From contig NZ_JAEIOI010000001.1 of the NCBI RefSeq assembly GCF_021375795.1, positions 62,001 through 126,000 of the forward strand: 64,000 nt of DNA, in the 5' to 3' direction. This DNA comes from Pseudomonas anguilliseptica (GTDB taxonomy: Bacteria; Pseudomonadota; Gammaproteobacteria; Pseudomonadales; Pseudomonadaceae). The notes beneath the pieces are model-generated. The model was not told where the DNA came from, made no database searches, and saw only the letters and a list, made by a program, of their open reading frames with translations. The translations under genes were made by a program, and so were the position numbers. Below are positions 43,484 to 51,666 of the stretch, in pieces (the first letter of the stretch is position 1; each line of letters starts with the position of its first letter).

Positions 43484-44543
43484 ATCCCTGCGGTTTTCCC
43501 GGGTGGTGGTAATCGATGACGTCACCGCCAACCTGCGTTTGCTTGAGTCCAGCCTCAAGGTGCTGGGGCTGCGCGAGGTCAAGGCATTCAGTGATTCGGC
43601 GCAGGGCCTGCAATGGCTGTTGAGCCAGCCCTGGGACCTGCTGTTGCTTGACCTGGACATGCCAGCGCCGGACGGTTTCGAGATTCTTCGGCAACTGGCC
43701 GCGCGTGACCGCAACTGTGCACCGGTGATCCTGGTCACCGCATTGAGCGATGTGGAAAATCGCCGCAAGGGCCTGGAGCTGGGGGCCAATGACTATGTGT
43801 GCAAGCCGCTGGACCTGCCCGAGCTGCTGTTGCGGGTGTGCAACAACCTGCAACTGAGCCAGGCCAGCCAGGCGTTGCAGCGCGAGCGTGACCTGCTGGA
43901 GGTGAAGGTCTTGCAGCGCACCGAGCAGCTGGGCGCCAGCTACCAGGCGGTGATTCGCTGCCTGACGCGTGCCGCGGACTACAAGGACAACGAAACCGGC
44001 AACCACATCATGCGCATTGGCGAGTCTGCCGCCTTGTTGGCGCGGGCCTACGGCATGGATTTGCCCTGGGTCGAGCTGCTGCGCCAGGCGGCACCGATGC
44101 ATGATGTCGGCAAGATCGGCATTCCCGACAGCATCCTCAGCAAGCCCGGCAGGCTGACGGAGGAAGAGCGCACGGTGATGAACACCCATGCGCAGATTGG
44201 CCACGACATCCTGCAGGATGCTGATCCTTCACCGCTGCTCAGCCTGGCGGCGGAAATTGCCCTGCACCACCATGAGAGGTGGGACGGCAGCGGTTATCCG
44301 CAAGGCCTGGCGGGCGAGGCGATCCCGCTCTCGGCGCGCATCGTGGCGTTGTGTGATGTGTATGACGCGTTACGTTCGCCGCGCCCCTACAAGACCGCCT
44401 GGCCGGTGGAAAAGGCCCAGGCCTTTATTCGCGAGCAGGCCGGCAAACACTTCGACCCACAGCTGGTGCAACTGATGGAGAGCCTGTTCGAGCATATCGA
44501 GGGGGTACAAAGCCGCCTGGCGGATGCCCTGGCCACCTGCTGA
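43470..44543 (+). CDS. Response regulator with HD-GYP c-di-GMP phosphodiesterase domain
   Basis: 357 aa. The receiver (1-125) has D16/D17, phospho-acceptor D61 (LLLLDLDMP), T90 and K112. A coiled linker leads to an HD-GYP domain (~155-345) with TGNHIMRIGE, HD211-212 in MHDVGKIGIPD, HHH near 267 and the GYP motif at 275-277 (GSGYPQGL), all needed for c-di-GMP hydrolysis. The start overlaps the hybrid kinase gene and GAGG precedes it. Together they would lower c-di-GMP in answer to the kinase's external signal. RpfG/PA4781-like layout. Confidence 0.93.
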   Translation: MMLSESLRFSRVVVIDDVTANLRLLESSLKVLGLREVKAFSDSAQGLQWLLSQPWDLLLLDLDMPAPDGFEILRQLAARDRNCAPVILVTALSDVENRRKGLELGANDYVCKPLDLPELLLRVCNNLQLSQASQALQRERDLLEVKVLQRTEQLGASYQAVIRCLTRAADYKDNETGNHIMRIGESAALLARAYGMDLPWVELLRQAAPMHDVGKIGIPDSILSKPGRLTEEERTVMNTHAQIGHDILQDADPSPLLSLAAEIALHHHERWDGSGYPQGLAGEAIPLSARIVALCDVYDALRSPRPYKTAWPVEKAQAFIREQAGKHFDPQLVQLMESLFEHIEGVQSRLADALATC

Positions 44544-44545
44544 CG

Positions 44546-45871
44546 TCAGGCCTGGAGGCCGTACTTCTTCACCTTGTCGAACAGCGTGGTCTTGGCCATG
44601 CCCAGGGCCTGGGCGGCCTGGCTGAGGTTGCCGGCGTGACGACCGAGGGTGTCGCTAAGCAGGCTGCGTTCGAACGCTTCCACCGCTTCGGCAAAGCTCG
44701 GGCTGCTGGCGCTGCTCAGCTCGCTGCCTTTGAACACCGGCAGGCCCAGGGCAAAACGTTCGGCGACATTGCGCAGTTCACGCACGTTACCCGGCCAGTC
44801 ATGGGCCATCAGGCGGGTCAGGGTCTGACGGTCGAGCGCTGGCGCGGGGCGGTCGAAGCGCAGCGCGGCCAGTTGCAGAAAGTGTTCGAACAGCAGGCCG
44901 ATGTCTTCGCGGCGTTCGCGCAGCGGCGGCAGGGCCAGGCTCACCACATTGAGCCGGTAGTAGAGGTCGCTGCGAAACTGCCCGGCTTTGCCTTGCTGCT
45001 CCAGGTCGGCCTTGGTCGCGGCGATCACCCGGCAATCCACCTGCACTGACTGGTTCGAGCCGAGGCGCTCCAGGCTGTGTTCCTGCAATACGCGCAGCAG
45101 TTTGATCTGCAGGTTCAGCGGCATGCTCTCGACTTCATCGAGAAACAGTGTGCCGCCGTTGGCGTGTTCGATCTTGCCGATGCGCCGTTTGCCGGCTCCG
45201 GTAAAGGCATGCGCTTCGTGGCCGAAGATTTCGCTCTCGAACAGATTTTCCGGCAGGCCGCCACAGTTGAGCGCGACAAACGGCTTGGCCTGACGCCGGC
45301 TGAAGTCGTGCAGGCAGCGCGCGACCAATTCCTTGCCGGTGCCGGTTTCACCTTCAATCAGTACGTTGGCCCCGGTGTCGGCGACGTTGGCGATCAGCTC
45401 GCGCAGTTGCTGCATGGCCGGTGAGCGACCGATCAGGCGTTGCTCCAGGGCCTGGCGACCGGCCAGCTGGCGGCGCAGGGCCGTCACTTCGCGGGCCAGG
45501 CTGCGTTGTTCCAGGGCGCGGCGTACCACGTCCACCAGGCGCTCGGGGGAGAAGGGTTTCTCCATAAAGTCGTAAGCGCCGTCGCGCATGGCATTGACCG
45601 CCATGTCGATGTCGCCGTGGCCGGTGATCAGCACCACCGGCAGGCTGGCGTCGCGCTGCTTGAGGCGACTGAGCAGTTGCAGGCCGTCGATGCCGGGCAG
45701 GCGTATATCGCTGATCACGATGCCGGCGAAGTCCGCGTCGATGCGTTGCAGGGCTTCTTCGGCGCTGCCCACGCCGACGCTGGGAATGTCTTCCAGAGCC
45801 AGTGCCTGCTGGCAACCGAGCAGCACGTGAGGGTCGTCTTCGACGATCAGGACGCTTAGCGGCTCACTCAT
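44546..45871 (-). CDS. aauR: Sigma-54-dependent response regulator of acidic amino acid uptake
   Basis: 441 aa NtrC/DctD-type activator. Receiver with D55 (VISDIRLPG) and K105; AAA+ domain (~145-380) with Walker A GETGTGKE (174-181), Walker B GGTLFLDEVESM and arginine-finger region FRSDLYYRLNVV; Fis-type HTH at the C-terminus (LSQAAQALGMAKTTLFDKVKKYGL, ~415-438). The sigma-54 contact loop reads HAFTGA (221-226) instead of GAFTGA. The gene follows aauS with a 4-base overlap and lies in the aat cluster, matching AauR of P. putida and P. aeruginosa. Its expected target site TTCGG-N4-CCGAA is present upstream of aatJ at 51629. Confidence 0.92.
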   Translation of the reverse strand: MSEPLSVLIVEDDPHVLLGCQQALALEDIPSVGVGSAEEALQRIDADFAGIVISDIRLPGIDGLQLLSRLKQRDASLPVVLITGHGDIDMAVNAMRDGAYDFMEKPFSPERLVDVVRRALEQRSLAREVTALRRQLAGRQALEQRLIGRSPAMQQLRELIANVADTGANVLIEGETGTGKELVARCLHDFSRRQAKPFVALNCGGLPENLFESEIFGHEAHAFTGAGKRRIGKIEHANGGTLFLDEVESMPLNLQIKLLRVLQEHSLERLGSNQSVQVDCRVIAATKADLEQQGKAGQFRSDLYYRLNVVSLALPPLRERREDIGLLFEHFLQLAALRFDRPAPALDRQTLTRLMAHDWPGNVRELRNVAERFALGLPVFKGSELSSASSPSFAEAVEAFERSLLSDTLGRHAGNLSQAAQALGMAKTTLFDKVKKYGLQA

Positions 45872-47778
45872 GGCGTGGGTTCTCCTGGGGTGACTTTGGC
45901 CAGGTTCAGCTCGAAGGCGGTACCGCCGCTGTCCGGGTGTTGCACGGTCAGGCTGCCGGCCGCGGCGGCGGCCAGGCTGGCGGAAAGGGTCAGGCCAAGG
46001 CCGAGGCCCTTTTCGCCGGGTTTGGTGGTGAAGAACGGCTCGAACAGGTGCACACGCACATCGGCGGCGATCCCCGGGCCGTTGTCGCGTACGGTCAGGC
46101 GGTAGCGTTCGCCATCATCCTGGCCGCTCAGCCAGAGCTGGCGCTCGGTTTGTTCGCTCATGGCGTCGAGGGCGTTGGCGATCAGGTTGACCAGAATCTG
46201 CTCCAGGCGCGTCTGTTCGATGGCCAGGCGCACGTCGGCCGGGCCGTGGGCATAGTCGCGGTGCAGTTGCACGGCGGCATAGCCGGGATGGTTCTGCAAC
46301 AGCAGCAGGGCGGCGTCCACCGCCTGCTCCAGGCTGGCTTCGCCCTGGTCGCTACTGCGCCGGGCAAAGGCGCGCAGGCTGGCGGTGATCTTGCCCATAC
46401 GGTCGACCAGCTCGCCGATGGTTTGCAGGTTGCTGCTGGCCACATCCAGTGCGCCGCGCTGGAGGAAGCGCACGGTGTTGCCGGACAGGGTACGCAGTGC
46501 GGCCAGTGGTTGATTCAGCTCATGGGCGATGCTGGTGGACATCTGCCCGATCACCGCCAGTTTGCCGGCCTGCACCAGTTCATCCTGGGCCTGGCGCAGG
46601 GTGGTTTCCGCCTGCAGGCGTTCGCGCACTTCGGCTTGCAGGCGCTGGTTGCTGGCTTGCAGGTCGGCGGTGCGCTCCGCGATCTTGCGCTCCAGCTCGT
46701 TGTTGGCCTGCTCCAGCGCTTCGCGCGCGGCCAGGCGGGTGGCGATCACCTTGCGCCGCTGGTTCAGCGCCAGGCCGAGGAAAATCAGCAGGGCGCAGGC
46801 CACGGCGGCCAGCATGGCGTGGCTGAGGGCAGCGCTGCGCTGGTCCTGCAACGGGGTAAGCAGGGTCAGGTGCCAGGGCGTGTCGTCCAGCGGCCGGGTC
46901 TGCGCCAGGTAGGTAATCGGCCTGGCGTCCGCCTCGCCGTCCTGATCGGCGGCGAAGCTGACCTGCTCCAGGCCGTCGCCGAGGCGGCGGCGGGCCAGCG
47001 GTTGCAGCTCTTCCAGCGCCCACCAGTGGTATTGTAGGCTGCGCGCCAGGCGCTCACGGGTGTTCGGCCCCAGCGAATGCACAGCTTTGAGGCGTCGGCT
47101 GGGGTTGCTGGAGAGGATGATGATGCCGTTCTCGTCGCTGACATAGGCTTGCAGGCGTGCGCGCTGCCAGCGCTGTTCCAGGCTGTCCAGGCGCACTTTG
47201 ACCACCGCCACGCCGATGATCCGCTCGCCGCTTTTCAGGCCGTGGGCCAGGTAGTAACCGGGCTCGCCGGTGGTGCTGCCAATGCCGTAGAAGCGCCCCG
47301 GTTTGCCCTCGATGGCGTCCTGGAAATAGGCACGAAACGACAGGTCTTCACCGAGGTAGCTGCTTGGCTCGCGCCAGTTGCTGGTGGCCAGCACGCGGCC
47401 GCTGCGGTCCAGCACGTAGATGGCCAGGCTGCCGCTGCGCTGGTTGAGGCCTTCAAGGTAGTCGTTGACCAGCTGCCTACGGTAGGTGGTGGGCGTTTGC
47501 AGCAGGCGGCCGACGTTGTACTCCAGCTCCAGCAGGCTGGGCAGGTAGGTGTATTTGGTGATTTCACTCTCGACCGCACGGGCGTTGAGCTCGAGCTGGC
47601 GTTCACCGTTTTCGGCCAGGTCACGGATGCCGCTGCGTTCACTGAGGTAATAGCCGGCATAACCGCAGCCGAGCACCAGCAGGAGCAGCAACAGAATCAG
47701 CAGCAGAACACGGGCAAGGCGCGGTTTCACGGTCAGGGCTGGCGGCACGGCGCGAGGAGGGGCGGTGGAGCATTGCAT
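45868..47778 (-). CDS. aauS: Sensor histidine kinase of acidic amino acid uptake
   Basis: 636 aa from ATG 47778, with a strong GGAAGGA site; the frame is open to 48006 but that part is not conserved-looking. DctB-type layout: cytoplasmic tail, membrane helix (~20-45), periplasmic double-Cache sensor (~50-330, GLNQRSGSLAIYVLDRSGRV and YLGEDLSFRAYFQDAI), second helix (~335-355), coiled linker, HisKA with IAHELNQPLAALRTL, HATPase (NLIANALDAM, RDNGPGI, GLGLGLTLS). It is thought to sense external glutamate/aspartate and phosphorylate AauR. In P. aeruginosa ansB and ggt lie between aauS and aatP; here they are absent, as in P. putida. Confidence 0.9.
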   Translation of the reverse strand: MQCSTAPPRAVPPALTVKPRLARVLLLILLLLLLVLGCGYAGYYLSERSGIRDLAENGERQLELNARAVESEITKYTYLPSLLELEYNVGRLLQTPTTYRRQLVNDYLEGLNQRSGSLAIYVLDRSGRVLATSNWREPSSYLGEDLSFRAYFQDAIEGKPGRFYGIGSTTGEPGYYLAHGLKSGERIIGVAVVKVRLDSLEQRWQRARLQAYVSDENGIIILSSNPSRRLKAVHSLGPNTRERLARSLQYHWWALEELQPLARRRLGDGLEQVSFAADQDGEADARPITYLAQTRPLDDTPWHLTLLTPLQDQRSAALSHAMLAAVACALLIFLGLALNQRRKVIATRLAAREALEQANNELERKIAERTADLQASNQRLQAEVRERLQAETTLRQAQDELVQAGKLAVIGQMSTSIAHELNQPLAALRTLSGNTVRFLQRGALDVASSNLQTIGELVDRMGKITASLRAFARRSSDQGEASLEQAVDAALLLLQNHPGYAAVQLHRDYAHGPADVRLAIEQTRLEQILVNLIANALDAMSEQTERQLWLSGQDDGERYRLTVRDNGPGIAADVRVHLFEPFFTTKPGEKGLGLGLTLSASLAAAAAGSLTVQHPDSGGTAFELNLAKVTPGEPTP

Positions 47779-47892
47779 CACAGTCCTTCCTGGCTGGGTA
47801 GTTGTGGGCGCGCGTAATCCGGTGGATGGGTTTGAGGCTCTGGCAGCCTGCTTTGCTCTAACACCTGCTTGTTCCAACCGGATCGGCCAATC

Positions 47893-47926
47893 GCCGCTGA
47901 AGCGCCTTCCACAAGCGCTCAGCGGC
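47893..47926 (-). terminator. Imperfect hairpin in the aatP-aauS gap
   Basis: GCCGCTGAAGCGC and AGCGCTCAGCGGC pair with one bulge around an eight-base loop, 19 bases before the aatP stop on the plus scale (downstream of aatP in transcription). No T run, so attenuation rather than full termination before aauSR. Confidence 0.35.
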
Positions 47927-47944
47927 CTGGTCCCAGGTTTGGGG

Positions 47945-48675
<731 letters not shown>

Positions 48676-48679
<4 letters not shown>

Positions 48680-49341
48680 ACGGCTAACCTTTTTTGCAGA
48701 TGCTTGACCAGCAACGAGGCGGAGAAGCTGATGAGGAAGTACACCAGACCGGCGAAGATCAGGAATTCATGGGGCTGGCCGATGATGTCGCCACGGGAGC
48801 GGGCGGCGTTGAGGAAGTCCATCAGGCCCACGGTGTAAACGAGCGAGGTGTCCTGGAACAGGATGATGCTCTGCTGCAACAGCAGCGGGGTCATCTTGCG
48901 GAACGCCTGCGGCAGGATGATCAGGCGCATGGTCTGCCCGTAGTTCATCCCCAGCGCCTGGGCGGCACCCATCTGGCCACGGGGGATGGCCTGGATGCCG
49001 GCGCGGACGATCTCGCAGAAGTACGCCGCCTCGAACATCACGAAGGCCACCAGGCACGAGGTGAAGGCACCCACCGGGGTGTCTTCGCCGGTGATCCAGC
49101 GCAGGATGAACGGCACCGCAAAGTAGAACCAGGTGATCACCAGCAGCAACGGAATCGAGCGGAAGTAGTTGACGTAGGTGGCCGCCAGCTTCGACAGGAA
49201 GACGTTGTGCGACAGGCGCATAAGCGCCAGCAGCGTGCCCAGCACCACGCCACCAATAACGCCCATGACCATCAGCTGCAGGGTCATGGCCATGCCATCC
49301 CACAGGCCTGGCAGGGCCGGAACGATTGCACTGAAATCCAT
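48676..49341 (-). CDS. aatM: Glutamate/aspartate ABC transporter permease
   Basis: 221 aa from ATG 49341, overlapping the aatQ stop by one base; GTG 49344 just upstream is an alternative. HisM/GltK-type permease with about five helices: [35 protein letters not shown], and the ABC-docking EAA loop [22 protein letters not shown], followed by [16 protein letters not shown]. Pairs with AatQ to form the channel, in the inner membrane. Confidence 0.93.
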
Positions 49342-50087
49342 CACTTACCTCCCGCGGCGATCAGGCCGGGCACGGCGACTTTCTTCTCGACCAGGCGCAT
49401 CAGCAGCATCAGGCTCATGTTCAGGGTGAAGTAGATCAACGTGGCCAGGGTGAAGGCCTCGAACAGGTTGGCGCTGAACTCGGCGGTCTGTTTGGTCTGC
49501 GCCAGCAGCTCCATCAGGCCGATCAGCGAGGCTACCGAGGAGTTCTTGAAGATGTTCAGGAATTCGCTGGTGAGCGGCGGAATGATGATGCGGTAGGCCT
49601 GCGGCAGCAGCACGTTGCTGTAGATCTGTGGCAGGCGAAAACCCATGGCGTAGGCAGCGGCCGTCTGGCCTTTGGGCAGCGCCTGGATGCCGGTACGCAC
49701 CTGCTCGCAGACCCGCGCCGCAGTGAACAGGCCCAGGCACACCACCACACTGAGGTAGGCCGAGGTGGCGGGGCTCAAGTCCTGCTTGAACCAGATTTCC
49801 AGCGGCTCGGGCAGCAGGTCCGGCACCAGGAAGTACCAGAGAAACAGCTGCACCAGCAGCGGTACATTGCGGAACAGTTCCACATAGGCGGTGGCGATGC
49901 CGGCGATCCAGCGGTTCGGCACCGTGCGCATCACGCCGAGCAGTGAGCCCAGCGCCAGGGCGATGATCCAGCCAACGATGGCGATGGCGATGGTCCAGCC
50001 CAGGCCGGTGACGAACCAGTCCAGGTAGATCTCGCTGCCGATGCCGGTGGACTTGAAGAAGATGCCCCAGTCCCAGTTGTAGTTCAT
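49341..50087 (-). CDS. aatQ: Glutamate/aspartate ABC transporter permease
   Basis: 248 aa from ATG 50087 (MNYNWDWGIFFKS, the usual AatQ/GltJ start); the frame open to 50234 runs through the dispersed repeat and is not coding. GltJ-type permease: WFVTGLGWTIAIAIVGWIIA, LFRNVPLLVQLFLWYFL, EAA loop EQVRTGIQALPKGQTAAAYAMG and LLPQAYRIIIPPLTSEFLN. The 406-base gap to aatJ is filled largely by repeat copy C, so the operon is physically interrupted and AatJ can be made in excess of the membrane subunits. Confidence 0.93.
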   Translation of the reverse strand: MNYNWDWGIFFKSTGIGSEIYLDWFVTGLGWTIAIAIVGWIIALALGSLLGVMRTVPNRWIAGIATAYVELFRNVPLLVQLFLWYFLVPDLLPEPLEIWFKQDLSPATSAYLSVVVCLGLFTAARVCEQVRTGIQALPKGQTAAAYAMGFRLPQIYSNVLLPQAYRIIIPPLTSEFLNIFKNSSVASLIGLMELLAQTKQTAEFSANLFEAFTLATLIYFTLNMSLMLLMRLVEKKVAVPGLIAAGGK

Positions 50088-50104
50088 GCGGGTTGCCCCT
50101 TGCG

Positions 50105-50342
50105 TGAGGGTACGATCTGCTGCGCGTCGGCCCTGCTGCGTTGAAAACAGGCTCGGAAGTCGTTTGCGACTAACGCACTTCAGTGCGGCCCCAAAGGGGC
50201 GAATGAAGTGAGTCATGCTCATGTGCAACAGCACACTCCGCTTCCTCGCCTGCTTTATTCGCTGGCGCTCCCCCTTCGGGTCAGCCTTTGGCTGTTACTC
50301 CCGTTGGTCGTTGCGCCTTGCATGGCTCTAGCTCGCGAGATC
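50105..50342 (+). repeat. Dispersed structured repeat, copy C (expanded)
   Basis: 238 bp in the 406-base gap between aatJ and aatQ, inverted relative to copies A and B. It keeps the same ends (TGAG...GATCTGCTGCGCGTCGG and CTCTAGCTCGCGAGATC) but has two insertions of about 60 bp made of mini-hairpins (CCCC-AAA-GGGG; CAGCC-TTT-GGCTG). Inner hairpin TGTGC-AACA-GCACA at 50222-50235. The rest of the gap (50343-50493) shows no gene. Confidence 0.85.
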
Positions 50343-50477
50343 TTGAATGCATTTACGTTGACGAAGGGCGAGAGATGTCCGTATCCGCATGGACGGATGG
50401 TCTTGGCTTCGTCAGGAGTTAGGTTGGGGAAGCCGCTGGCTTCCCCGGAGTCCCCGCGCCGTCACCCCTCATGAGCG

Positions 50478-50496
50478 TGACGGTGCATCACCGTCA
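50478..50496 (-). terminator. Hairpin overlapping the aatJ stop codon
   Basis: TGACGGTG / CACCGTCA, an 8-bp stem with a three-base loop that includes the stop. No T run follows on the minus strand. It may stabilise the aatJ 3' end or attenuate read-through, as is common after binding-protein genes. Confidence 0.4.
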
Positions 50497-51402
50497 AATC
50501 TGTTCTGCAGACTTGTCGGTCGGGTTGGCAATGAGCTTTTTCAGTTCATCGCTCATGGGGAAATTCAGGTTCAGGCCCTTCGGCGGCACAGGCTGCATAA
50601 ACCACTTGTCATAGATGGCGTTGACTTCACCGGAGGCAAAGGTGGCGCTGATGGCCTTGTCGACCACCTGCTTAAAGCCTTCGTCGCCTTTGCGCATCAT
50701 GCAGCCGTAGATTTCGAAGGACTGCGGCTCGCCGACCACCACCCAGTCAGCCGGCTGTTTGGCCTTGGCCATTTCGCCGTAGAGCAGGGCGTCGTCCATC
50801 ATGAAGGCCAGGGCGCGGCCGGATTCGAGCATCAGGAAGGACTCGCCATGGTCCTTGGCCGAGATGATGTTCATGCCCATCTGCTTCTCGGCATTCATGA
50901 TCTTCAGCAGGCGCTCGGAGGTGGTGCCGGCGGTGGTCACCACGTTCTTGCCCTTGAGGTCGGGGAAGTCGTTGACCCCCGAGGTTTTCTTGGTCAGCAG
51001 GCGGGTGCCGACTTCGAAGATGCCGACGGAGAAGTCCACCTGGCGCTGACGCTCGATGTTGTTGGTGGTGGAGCCGCACTCCAGGTCGACGGTGCCGTTC
51101 TGCACCAGCGGAATACGGGTCTGCGAGGTGACCAGGTTGTAGCGCACCTTGAGGTCCGGCAGGCCCAGTTCCTGTTTGATCGCGTCAACCACTTTCAGCT
51201 GCAGGTCATGGGAATAGCCCACGGGCTGCTGCGGGTTGTCGCCGAAGTAGGAGAAGGGGATGGAGGCGTCGCGGTGGCCCAGGGTGATGGTGCCGGAGTC
51301 CTTGATTTTCTTCAGGGTGCCGGTCAGTTCGCTGGCGAAGGCCGGGCTGCTGATCAGGGCGGCGGCGATGGCCGCACTCAGTACGCGGGGGACAATACGC
51401 AT
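50494..51402 (-). CDS. aatJ: Glutamate/aspartate periplasmic binding protein
   Basis: 302 aa. Signal peptide MRIVPRVLSAAIAAALISSPAFA. Mature SBP_bac_3 fold: TGTLKKIKDSGTITLGHRDASIPFSY (N-lobe start, partly quoted), NGTVDLECGSTTNN with the acidic-amino-acid-binding arginine nearby (SQTRIPLVQ), GTTSERLLKIMN and ALAFMMDDALLYG. Typical of GltI/AatJ proteins. First gene of the aat operon, expressed from a sigma-54 promoter at 51497-51512 with an AauR box at 51629. 5' leader of roughly 80 bases. Confidence 0.95.
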   Translation of the reverse strand: MRIVPRVLSAAIAAALISSPAFASELTGTLKKIKDSGTITLGHRDASIPFSYFGDNPQQPVGYSHDLQLKVVDAIKQELGLPDLKVRYNLVTSQTRIPLVQNGTVDLECGSTTNNIERQRQVDFSVGIFEVGTRLLTKKTSGVNDFPDLKGKNVVTTAGTTSERLLKIMNAEKQMGMNIISAKDHGESFLMLESGRALAFMMDDALLYGEMAKAKQPADWVVVGEPQSFEIYGCMMRKGDEGFKQVVDKAISATFASGEVNAIYDKWFMQPVPPKGLNLNFPMSDELKKLIANPTDKSAEQI

Positions 51403-51496
51403 GAATCTGTTCCTCGATGTTGTTCTTATGGGCGGCAGGCGCCTGTTGGGCTAGCCGCTGGCTTGGAAGAGCTATCGCATTCCTGCCGGTACAGGG

Positions 51497-51512
51497 AGCA
51501 GGATGTATGCCA
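51497..51512 (-). promoter_or_regulatory. Sigma-54 (-24/-12) promoter of aatJ
   Basis: On the minus strand TGGCATACATCCTGCT has GG-N10-GC with the TGGCA -24 element and a CTGCT -12 element (consensus TGGCAC-N5-TTGCW). Located 95-110 bases upstream of the aatJ start, with the correct orientation for the aat operon. Confidence 0.75.
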
Positions 51513-51582
51513 GGCCATCGAGGGTTTTTATGATTGATTAAGTTATTGAAATATATGAATAAATTTTATCTCTTGGCGGATG

Positions 51583-51609
51583 AAAAACGCCCAGCCGTTC
51601 GGCTGGGCG
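51583..51609 (-). terminator. Rho-independent terminator of the polyamine-binding protein gene
   Basis: Perfect 9-bp stem CGCCCAGCC / GGCTGGGCG with GTTC loop; on the minus strand followed by TTTTTCA. Insulates the aat promoter from the gene at 51667. Confidence 0.88.
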
Positions 51610-51628
51610 ATTATTCAGTGGCGTGGCA

Positions 51629-51642
51629 TTCGGAAAACCGAA
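51629..51642. promoter_or_regulatory. AauR enhancer box TTCGGAAAACCGAA
   Basis: Perfect match to the AauR recognition sequence TTCGG-N4-CCGAA known from pseudomonads. It sits about 117 bp upstream of the -24 element of the aatJ promoter, a normal enhancer distance for a sigma-54 activator, and between the stop of the 51667 gene and its terminator. Confidence 0.85.
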
Positions 51643-51666
51643 CGCCTGCCAGCGGCTGCTGGGCGA

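Noticed and set aside
50104..50480. A coding gene or extended aatQ start in the aatJ-aatQ gap
   Set aside because: The frame runs through the dispersed repeat; permease similarity begins only at ATG 50087.
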